From Ancrocorticia sp047501485 (GTDB lineage: Bacteria; Actinomycetota; Actinomycetes; Actinomycetales; Actinomycetaceae): 64,000 nt of DNA. Position numbers and translations under genes: made by a program. The notes below the pieces were generated by a model. It ran no database searches. It worked only from the letters and a program-made list of their open reading frames with translations, and was not told the DNA's origin. Within the stretch, counting starts at the first letter, position 1. The number at the start of each line of letters is the position of its first letter. Below are positions 49,942-58,943 of this stretch, one piece after another. The stretch is taken from positions 744,001-808,000 of the forward strand of contig JAZDRN010000001.1 in the NCBI GenBank assembly GCA_047501485.1, read 5' to 3'.

Positions 49942-51327
49942 ATGTCTGAACTCAAGCAGGACGACCGCCTACTCCCTCCGCATCTGCTGCGGGAGGATCT
50001 CGGCGGTGGCCGCGAGATGCGGCTGGCCCACCCGGGTGAATACGCCGAGGTGGGCCGGGTGCTGCAGGAGGCCTTCTCCACCGGATGCTGGGTGACCCCT
50101 TGGTATCACGAGCATCTGGCTCACATCTCCCAGCGGGCGGAGAGTTCCCACGTGTGGGTGGTCGTCGATTCCGAAGGGGTCCTGGGAGTGGTGCTCACAC
50201 CGCGCCCCGAGACCCACACGGACACGAGCTATACCTTCAATATCCTGGGGGTTCATCCGCGCGGGAGAGGCCTCAACCTGGGCTGGAAACTCGTGGAGCA
50301 CGTCGTTGCGCTCGCGGTGGCCGCAGGGTACCGCGACATAGAGATCCACTCCAGTCCGCAGATGACCGCCGCCCACCAGCTCTACCTGCGCTATGGCTTC
50401 GTCCGTAGACCCGAGCGCGAAACAGGTGTGGTCGATTCCGGCCAGCGCCTGTACGTGTTCACCTATCGCATCCCATCCCGATCCCAGAAATCGCTGCCTC
50501 ATCGCCCTCAGGAGAACCTCGTGAACATCGCCTCTCATCGACCTGCCGGACACGTGGACTCCACCGGCACCTTTGTCCCGGATCAGCCCGGCCTGCCCGG
50601 ATTCTTCCGGCCGGTTCCCGCGGTCCACTATCAGATCGTTGCCGATATCGAGCCGTTGCGTTCGCGCGCGGCCATCGCCGCGGTCGAATTCCTGGGGCTC
50701 TCCCAGGAGGTGCCGGTAAACCCCGGACCGGATCCCATCCCGGCCCTCTACGACGCGGGCGGCTCCCTGGTCTCGGACGATTGGCGGTGGTTGAGTCGCG
50801 CGGTCGCCCAGCTCGATCCACGTGGCCGGCTCTATCCCGAGCCGTTGCGTCCGCAGATCGATCATCAGCTGTCCTTGATCCACGAGGATCTTTTCGTCGG
50901 GGTGGAGCGAGGTCTCTTCTCAGACGACGACGAGGCCCGCCTGAGCGCCATCCGCCTTCTGTACGCCCGCCTCGGCCAGCTCGAATGGCACGTGGCCCAT
51001 CACGACTACCTGGTGGGGGACGCGCTGAGCATCGCGGACCTGGAGCTCGTCGGTTTCCTCATCGGACTGGACCTCGAGTACCGCGCCCACCTCGGATTCT
51101 GGGCCGCAGCCATCGCCGATTACCCGCACCTGTTCGCATACGCCCGCAGACTCGTGGGTGAAGGGGCGCTCACTCCCGAACAGCTCGTCGCCATCGGGGC
51201 ACTTCCCTTTGCGGGCGACCGCTTCAAAGAACCCTACGGGGCTCCACGAGAGGTCGAGGGAATCGACGATCTGCGCGCGGCATGGACCCATCGCCTCGCA
51301 GCATCGAAAGAGGAGCTGGTCGCATGA
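49942..51327 (+). CDS. GNAT acetyltransferase fused to a cysteine-less GST-like domain
   Basis: 461 residues. Residues 25-175 are a GNAT fold; the acetyl-CoA motif is NILGVHPRGRGLNLGWKLVE, with AAHQLYLRYGFVRRP closing it. After a short basic linker, residues 206-440 match the Xi-type GST of the preceding gene. ADIEPLRSRAAIAAVEFLGL corresponds to its cysteine segment but has no cysteine, and HDYLVGDALSIADLELVGFL is the GST C-terminal motif. A GTG at 50521 with AGGAGAACC upstream begins the GST part in frame, so the fusion may be recent or the domain also made separately. Its stop overlaps the next gene by ATGA. Confidence 0.85.
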   Translation: MSELKQDDRLLPPHLLREDLGGGREMRLAHPGEYAEVGRVLQEAFSTGCWVTPWYHEHLAHISQRAESSHVWVVVDSEGVLGVVLTPRPETHTDTSYTFNILGVHPRGRGLNLGWKLVEHVVALAVAAGYRDIEIHSSPQMTAAHQLYLRYGFVRRPERETGVVDSGQRLYVFTYRIPSRSQKSLPHRPQENLVNIASHRPAGHVDSTGTFVPDQPGLPGFFRPVPAVHYQIVADIEPLRSRAAIAAVEFLGLSQEVPVNPGPDPIPALYDAGGSLVSDDWRWLSRAVAQLDPRGRLYPEPLRPQIDHQLSLIHEDLFVGVERGLFSDDDEARLSAIRLLYARLGQLEWHVAHHDYLVGDALSIADLELVGFLIGLDLEYRAHLGFWAAAIADYPHLFAYARRLVGEGALTPEQLVAIGALPFAGDRFKEPYGAPREVEGIDDLRAAWTHRLAASKEELVA

Positions 51328-52397
51328 GCACCCTCATTGGCCCGCCCCGGGCCGAGATGGAGGAAGTCAACGAAGCCGATCAGGCTCGAGGTGACGAGGG
51401 CGACGGCGTCGTCGTCGCCATCCCGGCCAGGGAAGCGAAGCCGCGTCGGTTCGGACGTTCGTTCTGGCTGCTCGTCGTCCAACGAATCGGTGGTGCGATC
51501 TTCGTATTGTGGGCTGCGCTCACGCTCACCTTCATCGCGGTGCAGTTCGCTCCGGGGGACACGGTCTCCCTGCTGCTGGGGGAGAACCGCAACGATCCGC
51601 AGCTGCGGGCTGAGACCATCGAGCGCTGGGGCCTGGATCAGCCGGCCTGGGTCCAGTATCTGACATACCTGCAGCGCATTCCCTCCGGAGATCTCGGCAT
51701 CTCCTACACGCTGCGCAAACCCGTGGGAGAGCTTATCGCCTCGGGCTTCGGGCCAACGGTGACGCTTGCATTGACGGCCGCGGCGGTCGCCGCCATTCTC
51801 GCTGTGTTCGGCGCTTTGATAACCACGAGTCGCGTCCGCGTACTGCGGCCGCTCGCGAACGTCGTGGAGCTCATCGTGGTCTCCGCTCCGCCCTTCTGGC
51901 TGGCCATCGTGCTGCAGTGGGCGATCTCGTTCCAGCTCGGTTGGTTCTCCGTCGTCAGGCAGGGCAGTTGGCAGGCGCTGGTGCTGCCGGTGGCCGCGCT
52001 GGCACTTCCCATCGCGGCCTACCTCACCCAGATCCTGGTGGAGGGCATCGACAATGCGATGGCCCAGCCATTCGTGGTCACAGCTCGTTCGCGGGGAATC
52101 TCGTATCTGGCCGCGCGCACCAGGCACGCCCTGCGTCACGCCAGCCTACCGGCGGTGCACATGATCGGCTTGATCATCGGCAGCCTCCTTGGAGGAGCCG
52201 TGATCGTGGAGCAGGTCTTCAGCCGACCGGGTCTCGGCCAGCTGGCCGTGGATGCGGCCACGGTGAAGGATATCCCGTTGATCTTGGGAATCTCGCTGGT
52301 GTCGACGGCGGCGTTCGTGGTGGTCTCCACCCTTGCCGACATTGTGGGCGCCGCCATCGACCCGCGTACCCGCACAGGAAAGGAGGAGAGCGAATGA
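51324..52397 (+). CDS. Oligopeptide-type ABC importer permease (DppB-like)
   Basis: 357 residues from the ATG at 51324, with AGGAG eight bases upstream. About six membrane helices follow a polar N-terminal tail of 45 residues. LVVQRIGGAIFVLWAALTLT, then FGPTVTLALT and ARSRGISYLAARTRHALRHA (the EAA-type loop) are typical of DppB. It overlaps the fusion gene upstream and the second permease downstream, so all are cotranslated. Confidence 0.93.
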   Translation: MSTLIGPPRAEMEEVNEADQARGDEGDGVVVAIPAREAKPRRFGRSFWLLVVQRIGGAIFVLWAALTLTFIAVQFAPGDTVSLLLGENRNDPQLRAETIERWGLDQPAWVQYLTYLQRIPSGDLGISYTLRKPVGELIASGFGPTVTLALTAAAVAAILAVFGALITTSRVRVLRPLANVVELIVVSAPPFWLAIVLQWAISFQLGWFSVVRQGSWQALVLPVAALALPIAAYLTQILVEGIDNAMAQPFVVTARSRGISYLAARTRHALRHASLPAVHMIGLIIGSLLGGAVIVEQVFSRPGLGQLAVDAATVKDIPLILGISLVSTAAFVVVSTLADIVGAAIDPRTRTGKEESE

Positions 52398-53308
52398 GCA
52401 TCCAATTGGCCGATCTTCGCCTTCCGCAGTCCAAGATCGCGACCGGCGCCGGACCCTCGGGGCGTGCCGCAGGGTCGCGTCCGCGCTCCCTCTCGCGATA
52501 CCTGCTCAAGAACTGGGGTCTGGTCTTCGCCCTCCTGGTTCTGGGCGTGAGCCTCGTTGCCGTCATCTGGCCTCAAGCGCTCACGGGAGGAGACCCGACC
52601 GGCGGGGATCCCACACTGTCTCATCAGTCCCCGAGCCTCGCGCATCCCTTCGGAACGGATATCCAGGGCCGCGATGTCCTCGTCCGGGTCATCTACGGGG
52701 CGCGTTATTCGATCCTGATCGGTATCGGGGCCAGCCTCGTCGCCGTTATCCTCGGCGTGCTCCTGGGCACCCTCGCCGGAGTGAGCCGTCGGGGCGTGGA
52801 CCGGGCCATCAGCCGCGTGGTCGACGTCGTCGCCGCTTTCCCGGAGATTCTGCTCGCCCTCCTCATGATCGCCTTCATCGGCCGCGGCACCCTGAACCTG
52901 GTGCTCGCACTGGGAATCGCCGGGTTGCCCAAGTATGCGCGGACGATGCGTGCGAATGTGAGACTGGCTGAGACCTCCGGGTTCGTGGAGCAATCGAAGA
53001 CCTTCGGGATCTCGCGGTGGACGATCATCCGACGCCACGTCCTTCCCAATGCTCTTGGAGCACTACCGGTCATGATCACCATCGGCTTCGGTGGGGCGAT
53101 CATCGGGGCCTCAGCGCTCAGCTTTCTGGGCCTCGGCCCGCAACCTCCCGCCGCCGAATGGGGGCTCATGCTCTCCGAGAGTCGCAACTATCTCCGTCAG
53201 GCATGGTGGGCAGGGGTCTTCCCCGGAGCCGCCATCACCACCGTCGTCATCGCGGCCACGATTCTCGGCCGTGTTCTGCAAGCGAACTACGAGCGCAGGC
53301 ACCGATGA
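52394..53308 (+). CDS. Oligopeptide-type ABC importer permease (DppC-like)
   Basis: 304 residues, start at 52394 by ATGA overlap. HPFGTDIQGRDVLVRVIYGA is the DppC signature, followed by ARYSILIGIGASLVAVILGV. The EAA loop is EQSKTFGISRWTIIRRHVLP and the C-terminus contains SALSFLGLGPQPPAAEWGLM. It pairs with the DppB-like permease to form the membrane channel. Confidence 0.94.
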   Translation: MSIQLADLRLPQSKIATGAGPSGRAAGSRPRSLSRYLLKNWGLVFALLVLGVSLVAVIWPQALTGGDPTGGDPTLSHQSPSLAHPFGTDIQGRDVLVRVIYGARYSILIGIGASLVAVILGVLLGTLAGVSRRGVDRAISRVVDVVAAFPEILLALLMIAFIGRGTLNLVLALGIAGLPKYARTMRANVRLAETSGFVEQSKTFGISRWTIIRRHVLPNALGALPVMITIGFGGAIIGASALSFLGLGPQPPAAEWGLMLSESRNYLRQAWWAGVFPGAAITTVVIAATILGRVLQANYERRHR

Positions 53309-55158
53309 ACCGCCTGCCGAACAAACCCCGCCTTCGTCATCCGCACGACCGAAATGAGCTGAGTACAGTGCCCGAATACCCGGTCCGTCCGGACCCATCC
53401 GATAGCGAACGCGGCCCCGCACAGCCCGTGCTCTCCCTGCGCGACCTCAACGTCACCTTCGATACGCGCACGCGCCACATCCATGCCGTTCGTGGAATCG
53501 ACCTGGATGTCTATGCCGGGCAGGCTGTGGCCATCGTGGGCGAGTCCGGCTCGGGAAAATCGGTCACAGCGCGGTCGCTGGTAGGGCTGACGGGCGATTT
53601 CGCCACCGTCGAATCCTCCCGCTTCCTCATCGACGGCAAGGATGCACGCCATCTGACCGAGCGGCAGTGGCGTAACGTCCGTGGACGCCGCATCGGCCTG
53701 GTACTGCAGGATGCGTTGAGCTCGCTCGATCCGCTGCGCACCGTGCGGCGCGAGGTCGCGGAGGTCATCAAGGTGCACGGCGTGGTTCCGCGTCGCGAGA
53801 TCGGCAACCGGGTCTTGGAGGTGCTGAATCAGGTTGGCTTCCCCGATCCGGAGATCCGCGCCGACCAGTACCCGCACCAGCTCTCGGGCGGGCTACGGCA
53901 ACGTGCGCTCATCGCCTCCGCGCTCGCGGGCGATCCGGCGCTGCTCGTCGCCGACGAGCCGACCACGGCCCTGGATGTCACCATCCAATCCCAGATCATC
54001 GACCTGCTCGCCGCCCAGCGGGACGCCGGAACGGCACTGCTGTTGATCTCGCACGATCTGGCAGTCGTTTCCCGGATAGCCGACCGGGTGCTGGTCATGA
54101 AGGATGGGCAGGTCATCGAGTCCGGCTCGACGGCCGATGTGCTGGGCAACCCGCAGCACGAATACACGCGGCGGCTGCTGCGCGCCGTACCCTCCGCCCA
54201 CACGCGCGGCCAGCGATTGAGCATCGCGAACGAGGACGCCGCGGCGGAGCAGCGGGCGCATATCGAATACGACCGGGCAGAGCCCAGTGGTGGCGTCGCG
54301 CAGGGGGAGGCGGCGGCTCCTATCGGGCAGGCGATCCTGGCGTCCGCAACGAGCGAGCGGGAACCGGTCCTGGAGGCGCACGAGGTCCGTAAGGTCTTCT
54401 CCTTGCCGGGCCGCGAGCGCCTCGTGGCAGTCGACGATGTCAGTGTGGAGGTCTTCGCGGGCCAGAAGCTTGGCATCGTAGGCGAATCCGGTTCCGGTAA
54501 GAGCACGCTGGCCCGCATCCTGCTCGGCCTTACGGCTCCCAGTGCGGGAGAGGTCCGAGTGCGGGGGAAATCCTGGCAGGAGTGGTCCGAGGGAGGTAGC
54601 CATGGGACCGCGCGGGAGGATCGCTATGACGCCCGCCATGCTGTGCAGTTCGTGTCCCAGGACCCGCTCGGTTCCTTCGATCCGCGCTACACGGTCGAGG
54701 ACGTCATCGCGGAACCGGGGCTGGGAGTGCTGGGAGCGCAGGAGCTGAGCCGACGTGTGGCCGAGGTGATGGAGCTGACCCACCTGGAACCGGAGCTTCG
54801 TGCCGTGATGCCGCGCAGCCTCTCGGGGGGCCAGCGCCAGCGAGCCAGCATCGCCCGGGCACTCGTGCTCAAACCGCATGTGCTCATCTGCGACGAACCC
54901 GTCTCGGCACTCGACGTCTCCATCCAGGCCCAGATCCTCGATCTGCTGCAGGAACTCAATGCGCGTACCGCAACGTCGCTGGTCTTCATCTCCCACGACC
55001 TGGGCGTTGTCAATCATCTGGTGGACGACGTCGTCGTCATGCAACACGGCAGGATCGTGGAGCAAGGTCCGATCGACGACGTGTTCAGCAACCCGCGCGC
55101 TGCCTACACGAGAGACCTGCTGCGGGCGGTGCCCCGGCTCGAATTGCAGGCGGCATGA
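53305..55158 (+). CDS. Dual-domain ABC importer ATPase (DppD-DppF fusion type)
   Basis: About 617 residues with two complete nucleotide-binding domains. NBD1 (about 43-300) has Walker A VGESGSGKSV, signature LSGGLRQRALIASAL and Walker B LLVADEPTTALDV. NBD2 (about 350-605) has VGESGSGKSTLAR, SLSGGQRQRASIARAL and LICDEPVSALDVS. Such fused ATPases serve peptide, nickel or glutathione importers in actinobacteria. It starts by ATGA overlap with the second permease and powers the import complex. Confidence 0.94.
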   Translation: MNRLPNKPRLRHPHDRNELSTVPEYPVRPDPSDSERGPAQPVLSLRDLNVTFDTRTRHIHAVRGIDLDVYAGQAVAIVGESGSGKSVTARSLVGLTGDFATVESSRFLIDGKDARHLTERQWRNVRGRRIGLVLQDALSSLDPLRTVRREVAEVIKVHGVVPRREIGNRVLEVLNQVGFPDPEIRADQYPHQLSGGLRQRALIASALAGDPALLVADEPTTALDVTIQSQIIDLLAAQRDAGTALLLISHDLAVVSRIADRVLVMKDGQVIESGSTADVLGNPQHEYTRRLLRAVPSAHTRGQRLSIANEDAAAEQRAHIEYDRAEPSGGVAQGEAAAPIGQAILASATSEREPVLEAHEVRKVFSLPGRERLVAVDDVSVEVFAGQKLGIVGESGSGKSTLARILLGLTAPSAGEVRVRGKSWQEWSEGGSHGTAREDRYDARHAVQFVSQDPLGSFDPRYTVEDVIAEPGLGVLGAQELSRRVAEVMELTHLEPELRAVMPRSLSGGQRQRASIARALVLKPHVLICDEPVSALDVSIQAQILDLLQELNARTATSLVFISHDLGVVNHLVDDVVVMQHGRIVEQGPIDDVFSNPRAAYTRDLLRAVPRLELQAA

Positions 55159-55333
55159 GCATCCGCAATGCGCTGTACGAGGCTCGTCCTCCGGCAATCG
55201 GGCGATCGACGAATCCGACGCGGGGGTAGAACGATTCTCGTCCGGCTCCCGCCGGGAACGTCACGCCACTGCCCGCACATCGCAATTTTCTAGACCACAT
55301 CACATACGTGATACCCACACCCAGGAGAAACAC

Positions 55334-57061
55334 ATGACCATCATCCGACTGCGCCGGCCAACGCGGCCCGCCTCGACCAAGCACGCCGGCTCCGCCAGGC
55401 ACCCAGGCCTCGCCAGGAAGGCGGCCGCGGCGCTCGCGGCGCTCTCCCTGAGCTTCACGCTCGCTTCCTGCTCATCGGGGGCGGACGCCGACGCGAACGA
55501 TCCCGCCGCCGCGACCGGCGAACCTCAGGAAGGCGGCACCCTTTACTGGGCCATCGAAACCAAACTGCAGACGGTCAACCCGCACCGCAACAGTCAGGAC
55601 AAGGCCACCCCGGTCCTGCGCAACGCATACGATTCCTTCCTCTATCGCACCGAAGAAGGCGAGTATCAGCCGTGGTTGGCCTCCGGCTATGAGCTGTCCG
55701 AGGATAGCAAGACCCTGGTTCTCGACCTGCGCGAGGGCGTGACCTTCTCGGACGGGCAGACGCTGGACGCGGACGCCGTCGTCGCCAATTTCGACAAACT
55801 GACCTCTCCCGGTTACCTTTCCAACATCCCCGGCGGAATCCGTTTCCTGGAGTCGTATGAGAAAACGGGAGACCTGCAGGTGACGTTCCACCTCTCGCAG
55901 GCAGACGCCCTCTTCCTGTTCTTCCTTTCGAGTATTCAATCCACGCCGCTCTCGCCCTCCACGCTTCAGCTGCCGCAGACCGACCTGGAATCGGGCGGCC
56001 CCGAGCTGGCGGGAGTCGGCCCCTTCACCATCACGGAATTCACTCCCAACACGGAGCTGGCATTCGCCAAGCGCGCGGATTATCAGTGGGCGCCGGAATC
56101 GATCGCGGACGGGCAGAAGGCGGCCTACCTCGATGAGGTCGTCTACCGGACCTTTGCGGAAGGATCGACTCGTACCGGCTCGCTCAGCCAGGGGCAGGTG
56201 CAGATCTCCTCGGACATTCAGCCCGTGGACGTGACGACCTTCGAGGACGACCCGAATTTCACCTACGTGCGCAACTTCGTGGGAGGAACCCCCTACAGCC
56301 TGTACTTCAACGTGTCCAAGGCTCCGCTCGACGATGTCCGCGTGCGCGAGGCGTTCGTCCGGGGATTCGACCGCGAGACCATCTTGAACTCGATCTACAC
56401 CGGCGCATTCGATGTGGCCGAGGCTCCGCTCAGCGCAGGGGAGCCCTTCTCGGATCCCACCTCGCTCGAGGGATACACCGAGGACATCGACGCGGCGAAC
56501 GAGCTGCTCGATGAAGCCGGATGGACGGAGCGCAACAGCGAGGGAATCCGCGTCAAGGACGGCGAGACGCTCACCATCCGCGCGGTTTCGGCCGCTCCCT
56601 TCGTACGCGAGAGCCGCGACCAGCTGAACATCGCCATCGGTGCGGCGCTGAAGAAGAACCTCGGCATCGAATACCTCTTCGAGATCGAGGACCTGGGCAC
56701 CGAGGACGCACGGGTGCAGGCTAACGACTACGAGATATTCGACAATTCGTACGGCGGGGCCGACGTCGCCAGCTCGGTGGACGTGCTCTACAGCTCCGAC
56801 CCCGAGCGCGGATTCATCAGCCGTATCAAGCACGGCAACGCCGATGTCGACGCCCTCGTCGATGCCGGACGCTTCAATACCGACAACGCCGAACGCGAGG
56901 AGACTTACGCCCAGTTCCAGAAGCTGGTGGCCGACGAGTTCTACGTGCTGCCGCTCTACCAGACTCAGGACAACCTGGCCTATGCGAACACCGTGCACGG
57001 GGTGACGATCGATCCGGGCACCGGCCAGCCGTTCGGTGCCTTCAAGGTGTGGGTGGATTAA
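55334..57061 (+). CDS. ABC importer substrate-binding lipoprotein (DppA/OppA-like)
   Basis: 575 residues. A basic N-terminus and hydrophobic stretch end in the lipobox LASC, with Cys46 as the lipidated residue. The SBP_bac_5 fold is seen in GGTLYWAIETKLQTVNPHRN, LVLDLREGVTFSDGQTLDAD, VREAFVRGFDRETILNSIYT and FAQ-type C-terminal segments. Family members bind peptides, glutathione, heme or nickel chelates. AGGAGAAACAC precedes the ATG; a 175-base gap separates it from the ATPase, possibly with its own signal. It defines the specificity of the thiol-operon importer. Confidence 0.94.
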   Translation: MTIIRLRRPTRPASTKHAGSARHPGLARKAAAALAALSLSFTLASCSSGADADANDPAAATGEPQEGGTLYWAIETKLQTVNPHRNSQDKATPVLRNAYDSFLYRTEEGEYQPWLASGYELSEDSKTLVLDLREGVTFSDGQTLDADAVVANFDKLTSPGYLSNIPGGIRFLESYEKTGDLQVTFHLSQADALFLFFLSSIQSTPLSPSTLQLPQTDLESGGPELAGVGPFTITEFTPNTELAFAKRADYQWAPESIADGQKAAYLDEVVYRTFAEGSTRTGSLSQGQVQISSDIQPVDVTTFEDDPNFTYVRNFVGGTPYSLYFNVSKAPLDDVRVREAFVRGFDRETILNSIYTGAFDVAEAPLSAGEPFSDPTSLEGYTEDIDAANELLDEAGWTERNSEGIRVKDGETLTIRAVSAAPFVRESRDQLNIAIGAALKKNLGIEYLFEIEDLGTEDARVQANDYEIFDNSYGGADVASSVDVLYSSDPERGFISRIKHGNADVDALVDAGRFNTDNAEREETYAQFQKLVADEFYVLPLYQTQDNLAYANTVHGVTIDPGTGQPFGAFKVWVD

Positions 57062-57137
57062 CGGGGCCTCACGGCGCGGCCGATCGGCCAACGCCTCCCG
57101 GCAGCCGATCGACCGACGGTCTCCGATCGGCCAACTT

Positions 57138-57192
57138 GAGGGTTAGCGCACGAACTTGACGTTCTAAAGCTCAAGTTCGTGCGCTAACCCTC
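57138..57192. terminator. Bidirectional terminator, 22-bp perfect stem
   Basis: Arms 57138-57159 and 57171-57192 (GAGGGTTAGCGCACG... and complement) pair perfectly over 22 bp with an 11-base loop. It lies between the convergent substrate-binding protein gene and a membrane protein gene. Confidence 0.85.
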
Positions 57193-57208
57193 CATCTCGA
57201 TGTTTCGC

Positions 57209-57739
57209 TCAGGCCCTGCCCGGCTGTTCCTCGAACCTCCGCGCGTACGAAGCGGCACTGCGGCTGGACATCGCCAAGAGGATGAGGATATCGAGGGCGA
57301 GCACTTGAAAGGAGATGCTGGTGGCGAGGGTTCTCTCCGCCGAGATCCACGCGCTGAAGGCCACCAGCACGTCTGCCGCCGCGAACGCCATGATCGTCAC
57401 TCGTGGCCAGTTCTTCCCGAGGAGAACCAGGACAGAGAGAAGCAGGTTGAAGGCGAGCATGCAAAGTGTCGCGCCGAATGCGACCTCATCGCTAGCATCG
57501 GCTGCCAGATCGTCCACGCCGAACACGTCGATCACCGCATTGAGGACGCTGAGGAAGCCGTCCCATCCGATCGCCGCCCCGACCAACACGGTTGCGCTCA
57601 GAACCGTGCGCAACAGGACGAGGAAAGCGCCCACCGTGGTGGTCGCCGGTCGTTTCATCCCGGGATCGAAACGCGGTGGCCGTAGAAGAACCGCGCTTGC
57701 CTCGAAGGCGGGGCGCTTGTCCGGAGTTCTATCCATCAT
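57209..57739 (-). CDS. Hypothetical four-helix membrane protein
   Basis: 176 residues from the ATG at 57739, with GGAAGGCG upstream, overlapping the preceding gene by ATGA. Four hydrophobic segments: TTVGAFLVLLRTVLSATVLV, FGATLCMLAFNLLLSVLVLL, VTIMAFAAADVLVAFSAWIS and FQVLALDILILLAM. Polar ends include PGMKRPATT and RRFEEQPGRA. It is coupled to the LssY_C protein, suggesting a joint envelope role. No recognised family. Confidence 0.78.
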   Translation of the reverse strand: MMDRTPDKRPAFEASAVLLRPPRFDPGMKRPATTTVGAFLVLLRTVLSATVLVGAAIGWDGFLSVLNAVIDVFGVDDLAADASDEVAFGATLCMLAFNLLLSVLVLLGKNWPRVTIMAFAAADVLVAFSAWISAERTLATSISFQVLALDILILLAMSSRSAASYARRFEEQPGRA

Positions 57740-58581
57740 TCGCCTTCCGTCGTGGCGTGAGCGGGCAGAGTCGATCTCCGCAGGTCGATCACGGGCAGGT
57801 CGCCGTCGGTGTGGATGGAGTCCCCGCCGCCGTTTCGCGAGTGGTAGCCGGTAGAGAAATTCTCGAGGATGTCGACGGAGATCTCTGGCTGTGCCCCGCG
57901 CAGCGTGGAGATCACGTGGTCGCGTTCGATGTCGATATCGGCGTCGATGCGGTGGGTCACCTGGAGCGTGAAAAAGGATAGGCCGACGGCGGTGTCGTAA
58001 GTCGCTGCCGCCAGCCACTCCACTCTGCGGCCGCCGGGAAGCAACCATTCCGGTGGACAGGGCCAGAAGCGGATGTGATGGCGCTGCTTGGGGTTGCCGT
58101 CCACCTCCTGCTGATAGGCGAGCTCCTGTTGGCGCTCGAAGAGGAAAAGCGGACTGACCGGTGCCTGTGGATAACTCGAACGTCGCAGGGTTGAGGTGAC
58201 GATGCGCCACGACGACCGGGCGGTGACGGGATCGGCTTGTGTCCATCCAGCGGCCCGCATGATGCTTTCGATCTGCTCCCGCGACCCCATGAATGCCAGG
58301 TTGACGGGGTCGCCGAGGAGGCCATCGCTGGTCCGCGTGCGCCCGATGAAATAGTTGGGCACGTAGATCGCGGTGAGGATCCGGTGCAGCCGGGGAAGAA
58401 CCAGATAAGCCAGGAGCGCCCAGAACACGATGAAGGTGGGAATCATCCAGCGGCCCGCGATGAACACGTCGGACAGGGTCAGCACCGCCAGCCACAGCGC
58501 GGCCAGACCCGCGAACACGAAGAAGAAGTAATCGAGAGCGATGCCGAGCGAATAGTGGCGCGGTTTTCGACGATGCGTCAT
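57736..58581 (-). CDS. LssY C-terminal domain protein, membrane-associated
   Basis: 281 residues from the ATG at 58581, which has AGGAG seven bases upstream. Two N-terminal helices (ALDYFFFVFAGLAALWLAVL, then FIVFWALLAYLVLP) precede a domain with GDPVNLAFMGSREQIESIMR, then SSYPQAPVSPLFLFERQQE, HHIRFWPCPPEW and THRIDADIDIERDHVISTL. These are the hallmarks of the LssY_C domain, here without the PAP2 phosphatase or DedA partner domains often fused to it. Function unknown; a lipid-related role is suggested by those fusions. Confidence 0.88.
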   Translation of the reverse strand: MTHRRKPRHYSLGIALDYFFFVFAGLAALWLAVLTLSDVFIAGRWMIPTFIVFWALLAYLVLPRLHRILTAIYVPNYFIGRTRTSDGLLGDPVNLAFMGSREQIESIMRAAGWTQADPVTARSSWRIVTSTLRRSSYPQAPVSPLFLFERQQELAYQQEVDGNPKQRHHIRFWPCPPEWLLPGGRRVEWLAAATYDTAVGLSFFTLQVTHRIDADIDIERDHVISTLRGAQPEISVDILENFSTGYHSRNGGGDSIHTDGDLPVIDLRRSTLPAHATTEGE

Positions 58582-58943
58582 GCGTTTGCTCCTGGATATC
58601 GGCCAATGGCGCCCGCTGTCTGGAACGACGGCGAAGCGCGTGCTGTAGTCGGGCAGCTGGGATCTGGCCTCTCGCTCCGGTAGGAATCGTCTGGAGCGCT
58701 TCATGGATTTCCCATTGATTTGCTGCATTTCCATCCCGTGGCTACGGCTTCCATTCAATATAGCGCGATAGAGGGCTATGGAGGCACCGCTCGTGATGCG
58801 CAGGCGTTCGGACCGCGGCCAAGTTCGTGTGCCAGCGGGGGATGCACGAGTTGGTCACCGAGCGCCGATGTCCTAGTTTCCCGCGGAAATTGAACGATCC
58901 CAGTGTTGGTCCGATAGAGGGACAGCCATGTTGTAATGAGAGG
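58582..58943. other. Divergent region between LssY_C and SRPBCC genes
   Basis: About 360 bases. Open frames on both strands are extensions of the neighbours without ribosome sites. No strong palindrome or known riboswitch is seen. TTGGTC near 58912 and TAATGA-like sequence near 58934 might be promoter boxes for the SRPBCC gene. Confidence 0.4.

Noticed and set aside
55472..57091. Minus-strand open frame of 539 codons opposite the substrate-binding protein
   Set aside because: Antisense shadow of a lipoprotein gene with a clear lipobox and family motifs.
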